Shown here piece after piece: positions 25,871-33,605 of a stretch of DNA of 41,040 nt. Source of the DNA: Verrucomicrobiota bacterium (GTDB lineage: Bacteria; Verrucomicrobiota; Verrucomicrobiia; Chthoniobacterales; UBA10450); contig QHNQ01000167.1 in the NCBI GenBank assembly GCA_003218135.1, forward strand, positions 1 to 41,040, in the 5' to 3' direction. The first letter of the stretch is position 1. Each line of letters begins with the position of its first letter. Made by a program: the position numbers and the translations under genes. The notes beneath the pieces are model-generated. The model made no database searches. It saw only the letters and a list, made by a program, of their open reading frames with translations, and was not told the origin of the DNA.

Positions 25871-26059
25871 TTAGTCGAACCAGAGGAACGCTAGGCAGGC
25901 TATCAGGGCGATATCCAAGCAGACGCAGATCACAACTCCGTAATCGTTATTCCCCTCGTTCGGACATTGCGACTCAGGCTCAAGATAGCGAATCGCGGCA
26001 TATATCTCGACGTCGGTTAGGTCTTCGATATTCCAATCGGGCTCCTCATTTATCAACAT
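25871..26059 (-). CDS. Small tail-anchored protein, paralog A (62 aa)
   Basis: Start at the ATG at 26059. The N-terminal part is acidic and soluble (EPDWNIEDLTDVEIYAAIRY then LEPE) and the C-terminal ~20 residues form one membrane helix (VVICVCLDIALIACLAFLWF). It is clearly paralogous to the protein at 27337-27531: both have W-N-I-E-x-(L/M)-T-D-x-(E/D)-I-Y-x-A-I-x-Y-L-E-P-(E/D), a hydrophilic linker, and a C-terminal anchor containing VICxC. I recognise no named family. It is convergent with the DACNV-like gene and lies 87 nt downstream of the RsbW-like gene. Confidence 0.65.
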   Translation of the reverse strand: MLINEEPDWNIEDLTDVEIYAAIRYLEPESQCPNEGNNDYGVVICVCLDIALIACLAFLWFD

Positions 26060-26146
26060 AATGCACTCTCGTCGGTTTGTTAAGCACGCATACGAGGGCT
26101 CCGGCTCGAAGTATTGCATGCGCGAACCTTGAGAATGTCCTCGTCA

Positions 26147-26632
26147 TTATGGTTTCCTCTGTTCGGCTGAGCTTGCGTTAGATTTCTTCCGCATCATGAC
26201 AACCGCGCCGCCTTCTTCGAAAGAGACTTCGTCCATTAACGTCTTCATCAGGTAGATTCCGCGACCGTGCGTGAACATCCGGTTTTCTGGACTTGTGGGA
26301 TCCGGTATTGTCTCGCTGTTGAAGCCGTGTCCCTCGTCCCGAACTGTGATCGAGACTTCTCCGTCAACGTAGCAGCGGCACGTGACGTACACGCGCTTGC
26401 AAGAGTTCTCACCATTGCCGTGCATCACGGCATTTACTAGGGCCTCGTGCAGGGCCATCTCGATGTCGGTCTCACTTCCATCTGCGTTTCGAAACTTCAG
26501 AATGAAGCGCATGAGTTGATCCACGAATAGCGAGATGGCGGAAACTTGACTGGCAAGTGACTGTCGCAACTCGACGAAGGGAACAGAATGAGCATTTCGC
26601 GGCAGAGGCGACAGAGATCGAGTTTGAACCAT
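26147..26632 (-). CDS. RsbW/HATPase_c-type anti-sigma factor kinase
   Basis: A GHKL-fold serine kinase or anti-sigma domain without a sensor. From the ATG at 26632 (GGAG upstream) it is 161 aa; further in-frame starts at 26647 and 26665 are possible. The N box is ALHEALVNAVMHGN (Glu63, Asn67, His71), the G1 box is VRDEGHGF (Asp99, Gly103), and the G2 box is HGRGIYLMKTL (Gly123, Gly125). It is thus intact for ATP binding. Family members bind sigma factors or phosphorylate STAS anti-anti-sigma proteins in partner switching. A STAS/sigma-like pair lies 6 kb upstream on the same strand. Confidence 0.85.
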   Translation of the reverse strand: MVQTRSLSPLPRNAHSVPFVELRQSLASQVSAISLFVDQLMRFILKFRNADGSETDIEMALHEALVNAVMHGNGENSCKRVYVTCRCYVDGEVSITVRDEGHGFNSETIPDPTSPENRMFTHGRGIYLMKTLMDEVSFEEGGAVVMMRKKSNASSAEQRKP

Positions 26633-26766
26633 AGCTGCAATCTCCATTTGGAATTTCCGTGCCATCACTCATGGAGAAGGCAAGGCTCATGCCAAATATC
26701 ACTCTGAATTAAGTGATTGAGTTCTAGAGCGTGGAATGCAAAATCATCCGTCCCATGGCTGACGAA

Positions 26767-26793
26767 TGTGTTGAAAGTGTTGAAGTGGACGAG
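26767..26793 (+). repeat. Degenerate 9-bp tandem repeat, three units
   Basis: Units tgtgttgaa, agtgttgaa and gtggacgag keep the GTYGAA-like core of the arrays at 23413 and 32659. It sits in the ~220-bp spacer between the RsbW-like gene and the membrane protein gene. Confidence 0.4.
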
Positions 26794-26854
26794 AGACTGA
26801 CTTTGAGCACACATGGGGCGGAGGGCCTGAACGCGATTTCGTACCCAGAGCGCG

Positions 26855-27307
26855 TTATCGTAGTTGCTTTTGCATCGCCTCAAGTTCAGCCCGGCAGATA
26901 TTGCTGAACTCGCGCAAAGGATCCGCGCGCACGGCCACTCTGGACTGCATTTGGTCGGGAGTAAGGTTTGGCTCCGAATACGTACTAATAATGTGCTGAA
27001 TGACCCGTTCAGCGCTCGTGAGCACTTCCCTTGACGAGCTCAAACGTATTCGGCTTACAAGTGCGTAGGTAGGGATGAGCTTATTCGGGTCTTGAAAGCT
27101 ATGTTGGATGGCATCAGCAACGGCTCGCGCGCTTTCGCTGATGAAGTCTGAATACAGCTGCTCGCGGTGAAAAATTCTTTTGGCGAGGAGATCACGTCGA
27201 TCTTGGTGACGTTGGGTAATCCAGGTGCTCAAACTGGAAGCCAATGCGCCGGTAAGCGAGCCAAAGATGGCCGCTAGCGCCGAAATGCTTGCCGGGTTCA
27301 ATGTCAT
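26855..27307 (-). CDS. Conserved membrane-anchored protein of unknown function
   Basis: 150 aa from the ATG at 27307, chosen because it places a hydrophobic segment (ISALAAIFGSLTGALASSLS) at residues 6-25; the frame runs upstream through the neighbouring small gene only by overlap. The helix is followed by a strongly basic stop-transfer (TQRHQDRRDLLAKRIFHRE) and a long, probably helical cytoplasmic part with LYSDFISESARAVADAIQHS, ALVSRIRLSSS and NICRAELEAM. I believe similar hypothetical proteins recur across Acidobacteria and Proteobacteria, but no role is known to me. It starts 29 nt after the stop of paralog B. Confidence 0.65.
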   Translation of the reverse strand: MTLNPASISALAAIFGSLTGALASSLSTWITQRHQDRRDLLAKRIFHREQLYSDFISESARAVADAIQHSFQDPNKLIPTYALVSRIRLSSSREVLTSAERVIQHIISTYSEPNLTPDQMQSRVAVRADPLREFSNICRAELEAMQKQLR

Positions 27308-27336
27308 TTTCAAGTGTTGCCCGAAAACTGCCCCTC

Positions 27337-27531
27337 CTACCGGTAGTAAAGACACATAAACCCTAAGAGCCCCAACAGCAGGATCACCACGCAGAGGCAA
27401 ATCACAAAAGCGGTATCGTCATTGTGCTGCTTCCGGTATTGTGGATCCGGCTCAAGGTAGAGAATTGCGTCGTATATATCTGGGTCGGTCATTTCTTCGA
27501 TATTCCACTTCGATTCGTGTTTCTTTGCCAT
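27337..27531 (-). CDS. Small tail-anchored protein, paralog B (64 aa)
   Basis: Start at the ATG at 27531 with GAGG 5 nt upstream. A soluble N-terminal part (SKWNIEEMTDPDIYDAILYL then EPDPQ) precedes a charged linker and a C-terminal helix (FVICLCVVILLLGLLGFMCL). It is paralogous to the protein at 25871-26059, with about half the residues of the N-terminal motif identical by eye. It begins 10 nt after the efflux transporter stop, so it is likely co-transcribed with the efflux operon and with the membrane protein that follows. Confidence 0.65.
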   Translation of the reverse strand: MAKKHESKWNIEEMTDPDIYDAILYLEPDPQYRKQHNDDTAFVICLCVVILLLGLLGFMCLYYR

Positions 27532-27541
27532 CACGTCCTCG

Positions 27542-29134
27542 TTAATGCATTGCAACTTGACCGCCTGCACCCGGTTGGTTCTTAGCGAGCAAGAAAGACA
27601 AGAAAAACATCAATACGGAAACAATTGCCAGAAGCCAGTACACCTCAACGTAGGAAATGGCTTGGGCCTGTCCCATTAGCATGGCGTACATTCTGGCGAG
27701 CGCCTGCTGCTGCGCATAATGCGCGCCCAGCCCGACATGTGTCAGACGGGTCGCTAACGCCGTGACAGCCGCATTAAAGCGAGGAGTCCGCGTGTATTCG
27801 GCCAGTACGGACTGATGGTACTGACTTCGGCGTGCAATCAACGTAGTTACGGCCGACGTGCCTACGCTTTGCCCGATGTTACGCATGAAGTTCATCAGGC
27901 CGGCCGCAGCATTGCTTTTCTGCTTTGGAAGGCCAACGTAGCCGGCAGCCGTGAGGGGGACGAACAAAAATCCGACCGGCAGGTAACCCACAATGCGAAT
28001 CCACATAGCGGCCCGAAAACTTATAAGCAAATCAAGCTGCTTGCACGAGATATACATCCCTAGAGCCAGTGTGATCCACCCGAACGCCAGTAGGTAACGG
28101 GCCTGGAATCGCGCCAGCAGTCGGCCAACCAGCGGTAAAACGAACAAGAGGAGAATGGCTGCTCCAGACAGCACCATGCCCGCTGCTTCGGCCGTGTAGC
28201 CCATCAATGTTTGCAGAAATTGTGGGAGAAGCACGGTCGAGCTGAAGAGGACCACGCCAAGCACGAAGAACATCAAGTTGCTACTAGCGACATTGAAAAT
28301 CTTGAACAAACGGACGTCCACGATGGGTTCCTTCTGGAACCATTCCCAGATCACCAGGGAAACCAGACCCACCGCGGCAATGACGATCAACGTGGTGATG
28401 AAATGCGATCCGAACCAATCATCTTCTTGTCCTTTATCGAGCGCGACCTGGAGAGCCCCGACACCTATGGCGAGCAGAGCAAAGCCAATGTAGTCGAACC
28501 TTCCCGCTCCCTTTTTCTCGCGGAATAAATCAGGAGGATCTTGGAGCAACTGATAAACCAGCAGCACAGCCAGAATTCCCACGGGAGCATTGATGTAGAA
28601 AATCCAGCGCCAGGAATAGTTGTCAGTGATCCAGCCTCCGAATGTGGGACCAACGGCAGGCGCGCAGACAATAGTGATTCCATATAGCGCAAAGGCCAGG
28701 CCACGCTTCGCTGGAGGGAATGTGTCAGCGAGAATCGCCTGTGCCATGGGTTGGAGTCCGCCACCGAATGCGCCCTGCATTACGCGAAATAAAAGAAGCA
28801 AGCCGAGGCTCGGAGCGATACCGCATAAAAAGGAACTGGCAGTAAAGAACACAATGCACGTCAGGAAAAAGCGCTTGCGTCCCAGCCAGCTAACGAGAAA
28901 GCCGCTGATCGGAAGCACGATAGCATTGGATACGAGATAGGTCGTCAGCACCCACGTGCTTTCATCATTGCTTGCGCCGAGGTTGCCCGCGATGTGGGGG
29001 AGGGCCACATTTGCAATGCTGGTATCGAGCACTTCCATGAATGCAGCGAGCGAAACCGCCACGCCAATGATCCACGGGTTGACCTTCGGTTTCGACCCTG
29101 GCTGGTCGGCGGTGATGCCTTGCTCGTTGCTCAT
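27542..29134 (-). CDS. DHA2-family MFS drug exporter (EmrB-like)
   Basis: 530 aa with about 14 hydrophobic segments, the DHA2 topology. Motifs include the N-terminal AFMEVLDTSIANVALPHIAG (motif with Asp used for proton coupling), WVLTTYLVSNAIVLPISGFL, and the loop FLVSWLGRKRFFL (motif A). Also present are LLLFRVMQGAFGGGLQPMAQ and the antiporter motif around YGITIVCAPAVGPTFGGWIT. The start overlaps the adaptor stop by 4 nt (ATGA). It should form a tripartite pump with the adaptor and TolC-like protein of the same operon. Substrates of the family are drugs, uncouplers or fatty acids; none can be assigned here. Confidence 0.92.
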   Translation of the reverse strand: MSNEQGITADQPGSKPKVNPWIIGVAVSLAAFMEVLDTSIANVALPHIAGNLGASNDESTWVLTTYLVSNAIVLPISGFLVSWLGRKRFFLTCIVFFTASSFLCGIAPSLGLLLLFRVMQGAFGGGLQPMAQAILADTFPPAKRGLAFALYGITIVCAPAVGPTFGGWITDNYSWRWIFYINAPVGILAVLLVYQLLQDPPDLFREKKGAGRFDYIGFALLAIGVGALQVALDKGQEDDWFGSHFITTLIVIAAVGLVSLVIWEWFQKEPIVDVRLFKIFNVASSNLMFFVLGVVLFSSTVLLPQFLQTLMGYTAEAAGMVLSGAAILLLFVLPLVGRLLARFQARYLLAFGWITLALGMYISCKQLDLLISFRAAMWIRIVGYLPVGFLFVPLTAAGYVGLPKQKSNAAAGLMNFMRNIGQSVGTSAVTTLIARRSQYHQSVLAEYTRTPRFNAAVTALATRLTHVGLGAHYAQQQALARMYAMLMGQAQAISYVEVYWLLAIVSVLMFFLSFLLAKNQPGAGGQVAMH

Positions 29135-30429
29135 CTGACCCTCACGCTGGGCCCGACTGACAAGCCTGGTTTCAGTAGTCCTTCAGCGTTGAAGTCTTGT
29201 GTCGGAGAGCGGTCGAAATCGATTCGCACCGGCACCCGTTGCACGACCTTTACGTAGTTTCCGGTCGCGTTTTCCGGGGGCAGCAAGCTGAACACGGAAC
29301 CGGTCCCGCCGCCGAGGTTGGTTACGTGTGCTTTCCAGCTCCGGCCGTACGCATCGACCTTTATCTCGACTGGCTGACCCGCTCTCATGTGCTCAAGTTG
29401 CGTTTCTTTGAAGTTGGCTGTCACCCAGACATCGTCGAGGGGAACGACGTCCACGAGTTCTTGTCCGATGCTCACGTTCTGGCCGACTTCCGCAGTCTTT
29501 CTCCCAACAATTCCATTCACGGGAGAGCGGATCATGGTATAGCTGAGATCGAGTTCAGTCTGATCCAACTGGGCCTTGCGTTGATCTACCTGTGCGTTGG
29601 CAGCGTCGGCTTTGGCACGCACCACGGAAACCTGCTGCGGAGCAGTCTGGGCACTGCGAAGGTCGGCTTTCGCCTGCAAGAGCTTTCCTTCTGCCTGATG
29701 AAGGGCCTGCTCGTAGGACTGAACGGCCGCGGTGGCGGAAACAACAGCAGCGCGATTCGCCTTCGCCGCAGCTAAAGCTTGGTCGTATTGTTGCCGCGAA
29801 ATATCTTCCTTCGCGACGAGCTGCGCGTAACGAGCGAGGTCTGCGTCGCTTTTTTCGGCATTGGCTTCATCCTGTAAGAGCAAAGCTTTTGCTGACTCCA
29901 GATTCTGCTCAGCTGCTTTTACCCCAGCTCCCGCGTTGTCAATCGCCGTCTGTGAGGAATCAAGAGTGCTCCAGGCCGTTGCAGAGGTAACCGGCACGCT
30001 CCACATCGAACTGGCAGCAGTTGCTTCCGCGTCGGCCAGATTTGCCCTCGCTTGATTAACCGCGATCTTGTAGTCCTTCGGATCTATGACTACGAGTACA
30101 TCGCCGGCATGCACTAGCTGGCCCTCAATCACGCGCACTTCTTGCACCTGACCATTAATGCGGGCGCTAAGGGGCATTACGTGGCCATGTATTTGCGCAT
30201 CGTCTGTGTCTTCGTAGAGGAAGGCACTGCGAACGAAGTAATCTCCGATCACAGCAACAATGACGATTGCGATGGAGATCAGGAGCGTTTTCCTGCGGCG
30301 AGTGGTTGAAGGGTTCTGAAGACTCTCACTTGCTACGTCCGGTTTCATGACTTCAGGCTCGTGCTCCAAAAGCGCCGTAACGTCTTCTTCGCGCGCTTCC
30401 GTAGTTTGGTTTCCGATCTTGTTCGACAT
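29131..30429 (-). CDS. HlyD/EmrA-type membrane fusion protein
   Basis: 432 aa with one N-terminal membrane helix (about residues 48-65, TLLISIAIVIVAVIGDYFV), a biotinyl-lipoyl half motif (HVMPLSARINGQVQEVRVIE), and a long alpha-helical hairpin rich in Ala, Gln and Asp (about residues 110-270). The second lipoyl half follows (MIRSPVNGIVGRKTAEVGQN), then a beta-barrel region. It bridges the MFS exporter and the outer-membrane channel. It overlaps the TolC-like stop by one base (TAATG) and the exporter start by 4 nt, so the three are translationally coupled. Confidence 0.92.
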   Translation of the reverse strand: MSNKIGNQTTEAREEDVTALLEHEPEVMKPDVASESLQNPSTTRRRKTLLISIAIVIVAVIGDYFVRSAFLYEDTDDAQIHGHVMPLSARINGQVQEVRVIEGQLVHAGDVLVVIDPKDYKIAVNQARANLADAEATAASSMWSVPVTSATAWSTLDSSQTAIDNAGAGVKAAEQNLESAKALLLQDEANAEKSDADLARYAQLVAKEDISRQQYDQALAAAKANRAAVVSATAAVQSYEQALHQAEGKLLQAKADLRSAQTAPQQVSVVRAKADAANAQVDQRKAQLDQTELDLSYTMIRSPVNGIVGRKTAEVGQNVSIGQELVDVVPLDDVWVTANFKETQLEHMRAGQPVEIKVDAYGRSWKAHVTNLGGGTGSVFSLLPPENATGNYVKVVQRVPVRIDFDRSPTQDFNAEGLLKPGLSVGPSVRVR

Positions 30430-31580
30430 TACTTCCCTCCGAGGTACTGTTCATAGCTGGTGCGCGCAACTCCGAGAGCGCGAGCCAGTGAGAGCTTGGC
30501 GAGGCTGTGGTTGTAAAGACTGGTGATGTATTGATCGTTGGCGCTGGAGAGAGCCTGCTCGGCTTGCACCACCTCGACGGTGTCTGTCACGCCGGAAGTG
30601 AAGCGGTCTTTCGACCGGGCGAGGCTCTCATTGGCAAGTGCGACACTTTGCTTGGCCACTTCCACTTGCTCTTTCGCGGCATTCAGGTTGAGAAATGCAG
30701 TGCGTACGTCGTAGTCAATCTGGCCGCGAACGTTCTCGGCTTCGGCTTTGCGCTGTCGGAGTTGAGCTTCGGCTTGGGTTATGTCGCCTTTGATCCGGCC
30801 ACCGGTGAAAATGGGAATGTTCACGCCGGCTTGAAAAGTAAAATCACCATGCGAGTGCCCGAAGGTCGTCCCGATGTCGCCGTAATCAGCGTTGGCAGCG
30901 ATTACTGGAAAGCGTTCGCCTTTGGCGGCCGAAAGGCTCTGCGCGGCTGCTTTCTCGGAATCGAGTGTGGCGCGGAGGTCATTGCGCGACCTGTACGCTA
31001 GCTTCAGCGCGTCATCCACAGTAGGCGGATTGATCTCGGAATATGGAAGTTGGTCAGTAAGATTGAACTCTTGGCCTAGGGGCAAACCGATCGCGCGGCT
31101 CAGATCGAGTTTTGCGACGTCGAAATTATTGCGCGAAACGCTGAGATTGTATTCTTCGGTGTGCAGTTGAACTTCAGTCCGCGTAAGATCGATTCGTGGA
31201 GCAGTGCCGGCCTGCCCCTCATCGAGCGCCTGGTCGTACAGAGTGCGGGCATTACGCACCTGCGCCTGCTGCGCCTCAATACGCGAGCTAGCCGCAATGA
31301 CGTGCAGATATGCATTTCCAACCGCTAGCGTCACGACGTCAAGAACATCGTTGTAAGTGAGTTGTGCGGCCTGCTCGGCGGTGCGAGCAGCGCGAAAACG
31401 CTCGATAGATTCGAAACTGAAGAGCGTCTGACTTAGGTTTGCATCCACCGAGCTGTACGAGTACGGCCCAATCACCGCCGGAACGCCCGGCAATTTCAAG
31501 CCGAACGTAGCCAGGTTGATTTGCTCGACATGCTCTGAAACTCCGGCATTGACTTGAGGCAGGAGCTTACTTAAGGCCAT
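30429..31580 (-). CDS. TolC-family outer-membrane efflux protein, apparently 5'-truncated
   Basis: 383 aa from the only ordinary start codon, ATG 31580. The coiled-coil/beta-strand TolC repeats are clear (SLSAAKGERFPVIAANADYG, GVNIPIFTGGRIKGDITQAE, and the C-terminal LSLARALGVAR). However, the protein has no signal peptide and is 50-100 residues shorter than usual. Moreover, family-like residues (DYLATIESGENARIARGERL) are readable for about 29 codons upstream of the ATG without any start codon until a TAA near 31670. This indicates loss of the 5' end, including the secretion signal. Unless an unusual start is used, the product should not reach the outer membrane. Confidence 0.8.
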   Translation of the reverse strand: MALSKLLPQVNAGVSEHVEQINLATFGLKLPGVPAVIGPYSYSSVDANLSQTLFSFESIERFRAARTAEQAAQLTYNDVLDVVTLAVGNAYLHVIAASSRIEAQQAQVRNARTLYDQALDEGQAGTAPRIDLTRTEVQLHTEEYNLSVSRNNFDVAKLDLSRAIGLPLGQEFNLTDQLPYSEINPPTVDDALKLAYRSRNDLRATLDSEKAAAQSLSAAKGERFPVIAANADYGDIGTTFGHSHGDFTFQAGVNIPIFTGGRIKGDITQAEAQLRQRKAEAENVRGQIDYDVRTAFLNLNAAKEQVEVAKQSVALANESLARSKDRFTSGVTDTVEVVQAEQALSSANDQYITSLYNHSLAKLSLARALGVARTSYEQYLGGK

Positions 31581-31695
31581 AAGTCGCTCGCCGCGGGCTA
31601 TGCGTGCGTTTTCCCCGCTTTCAATTGTCGCCAGGTAATCGCCAGCACCGTTGCGTACAGGCGTGATTTAGTGAGATTCGGTTGGGCAGAATGAA

Positions 31696-32259
31696 TCACC
31701 TACTTCTCTCCTGTGTGAAAACTTCGTTGTGAACAAAGGCTATGTGGAGCGAGTCAATGAGCTTCTCCAAAGCGCGAGTGCGGGCCTCCCGAATTTCCAA
31801 AACCGAACAATCAAGAAAGAGCGCACAGTCGTGCTCGGAGTAGTGATCCAGGACGGACATTACGAAGACAAACCGCTCGAAATCTTCAAGCGCTAAAATG
31901 GCCTCGAGTTCGAAATGTCCGCCTGGAGGAGTCAACAGCCGGGCCCCGTAGGGGAAAACAATTGCAGACGAGTAGGAATGGGCGACCCGGGGTTGCGGAT
32001 TCACCTCATGAATTGCATTCTCGATTACGATCCGCTTCGCCCACGCATGGGCCCATTGATTGAACGCGCGGTTTCCTCTGATAAGATTTTTAAGACCGAC
32101 TACAAAGCATCTTTCTGCCCTTTCATGATCACGCGTTAGTAGAAACGAAAGCTGATATAACGAATTCAGATCTTCACTGGAGATCCTGCAAACGTCCTCG
32201 CCTCTCGCGTTTAGGTTTGCTTGCTGTTCACGAAATTGAATGTGCGCAGGTTCACTCAT
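31696..32259 (-). CDS. Divergent ECF sigma-70-like protein
   Basis: 187 aa. Residues about 32-85 (LYQLSFLLTRDHERAERCFV, WAHAWAKRIVIENAI) resemble sigma region 2, and about 130-178 (FVFVMSVLDHYSEHDCALFL, VLEIREARTRALEKL) resemble region 4 with its helix-turn-helix. The aromatic promoter-melting motif of region 2 is not obvious, and the linker is long, so DNA binding as a true sigma factor is uncertain. It overlaps the upstream STAS-domain gene by 4 nt, a coupling typical of a regulator and its partner. Confidence 0.6.
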   Translation of the reverse strand: MSEPAHIQFREQQANLNARGEDVCRISSEDLNSLYQLSFLLTRDHERAERCFVVGLKNLIRGNRAFNQWAHAWAKRIVIENAIHEVNPQPRVAHSYSSAIVFPYGARLLTPPGGHFELEAILALEDFERFVFVMSVLDHYSEHDCALFLDCSVLEIREARTRALEKLIDSLHIAFVHNEVFTQERSR

Positions 32260-32558
32260 TTCTTCATCTCCCGAAAATTGCCGACTGCGCGGCGGGTCAG
32301 TTGTTTCAGCACGCGTTTCGTGAATACGCCGTGGCCGCGAAATCTGATTCCCGCGTTTATCAATTCAAGGATTACGTTTTCGCCTTCCTGGCTGATCGTC
32401 GTTACGTGTTTTATTTCGACCACGAGACCGCGGCCACAAAGGTCTGCTCTCGCGTCTTCGCACGCACTCTTTAGCTCTGCTACCCAGGGTGCTATGAGCT
32501 TTCCCTCCACAATCAACCGACGCTGGGTACGACCATCAACGAGCGAGATCTTCAGCAT
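32256..32558 (-). CDS. STAS-domain-like (anti-anti-sigma type) protein
   Basis: 100 aa from the ATG at 32558 (GGGA upstream). The pattern is LKISLVDGRTQRRLIVEGKL, then WVAELKSACEDA, LVVEIKHVTTISQEGENVIL and ELINAGIRFRGHGVFTKRVL. It follows the STAS fold: beta strand, E/DGxL, helix, VxIDxxxxS/T followed by a helix. The switch position has THR-THR-ILE-SER (TTIS), giving possible phospho-acceptors. It is translationally coupled to the sigma-like gene, suggesting that it modulates it. The RsbW-like kinase at 26147 is a possible third partner. Confidence 0.65.
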   Translation of the reverse strand: MLKISLVDGRTQRRLIVEGKLIAPWVAELKSACEDARADLCGRGLVVEIKHVTTISQEGENVILELINAGIRFRGHGVFTKRVLKQLTRRAVGNFREMKK

Positions 32559-32658
32559 TGTTTTTTCCCACGCTTGCGATAAGGCAAGCCACACGCCAAA
32601 CTTGTGAGGGCGTAAATCGTTGAATTCTCGGGAGACGGCCGCCAGAACTTGATATGCC

Positions 32659-32694
32659 GAGGTCGAAGAGGTTGAAAGCGTCGAAAGTGTCGAG
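32659..32694 (+). repeat. Degenerate 9-bp tandem repeat, four units
   Basis: Four consecutive 9-mers, gaggtcgaa, gaggttgaa, agcgtcgaa and agtgtcgag, share GTYGAR in register. They are located between the STAS gene start and the sigma54-activator fragment. This is the longest of three related arrays in the window. Confidence 0.6.
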
Positions 32695-32732
32695 CTACGG
32701 GTGAGGGTTAGGAAAAAGAGGGGGAGTGTAGA

Positions 32733-33164
32733 TCAAGCATACTGCTTGGCATAGAGGCCGAACTTTTTCATGCGAGAAAGGAGAGTCGTGCGGTTCATTC
32801 CCAGGCGTGCGGCAGCACCGTCGGTACCACCCACACGTCCCTTACATGCAGTCAGCGCTCGAATGATCTCATCGCGCTGCTTTCTCTCGTATTCGTCAGC
32901 GATGCTGGTTTTGTCGTTTGGCGAATTTGTTCTTTCTCCGGCGACTTGATCAACTTCATGCTGATTGGCGTTCGGGAACTCGATAGTATTGGTCCTTTCC
33001 AGTTCTCGGAGCGGCGCCTCAAGCGATTTGCCGCGAGTGATTATCACCGCCCGCTCAATAAAGTTTTCCAGCTCACGGATGTTGCCAGGCCAGTCCCAAG
33101 CCGTAAGTCCCCTCATAGCCGTTGGAGAGATGGTTTTAAATTGGAGCATTAATCGCTTTGGCAA
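32733..33164 (-). pseudogene. C-terminal fragment of a sigma54-dependent activator
   Basis: Only the last part of the AAA+ domain (FKTISPTAMRGL, WDWPGNIRELENFIERAVII) and the Fis-type helix-turn-helix (ALTACKGRVGGTDGAAARLG then MNRTTLLSRMKKFGL) remain. Complete activators have the GAFTGA-containing ATPase and usually a receiver or GAF domain, about 450 aa; here all of that is missing. Family sequence starts at the very point (33140-33164) where the oppositely oriented RND pump fragment begins, and a TGA precedes the frame. A DNA-binding fragment could still be made from a TTG start, but it could not activate sigma54. Confidence 0.8.
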
Positions 33165-33547
33165 TCATGGGCACACCCTTTGGGTTCATGGCATTTCTTG
33201 GAGTAGCCAGCCTGATTGGAGTCATCGTAAGCCATGTCATCGTCCTTTTCGACTTCATTGAGGAGATGCACGAAAAGGGCGAGCCGCTGGAACGCGCTCT
33301 TCCGGATGCCGGCATTGAGCGCATTCGACCCGTGATGATCACCGTGGCCGCAACCATCCTGGCTCTGTTTCCTCTCGCCCTCGAAGGGGGCCCGCTCTGG
33401 AAACCCCTGTGCTATGCCCAGATCGGCGGACTCGCTGTGGCAACCTTCATTACCTTGCTCCTGGTCCCAGTCTTCTACTCGATTTTCGTACTCGATCTGA
33501 AATGGATCAAATGGGAAACGACAGAGGACCGACAGCGGCTCTCCTGA
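33140..33547 (+). pseudogene. C-terminal fragment of an RND efflux pump (AcrB/HAE1 or CzcA type)
   Basis: The frame begins right after a TAA and reads the last ~135 residues of an RND inner-membrane transporter: GTPFGFMAFLGVASLIGVIV, SHVIVLFDFIEEM, then IRPVMITVAATILALFPLAL, GGPLWKPLCYAQIGGLAVAT and LLVPVFYSIFVLDLKWI. RND pumps are about 1,040 aa, so about 87% is missing, including all proton-relay and porter domains of the N-terminal half. It abuts the sigma54-activator fragment head to head. A relation to the lost pump of the adaptor locus at 22.4 kb is possible but cannot be shown. Confidence 0.85.
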
Positions 33548-33605
33548 GGTAGATTCGACAACAACGTGACGACAAGAGGGCACGGGCTTTCTACAGGAGA
33601 ATGAC

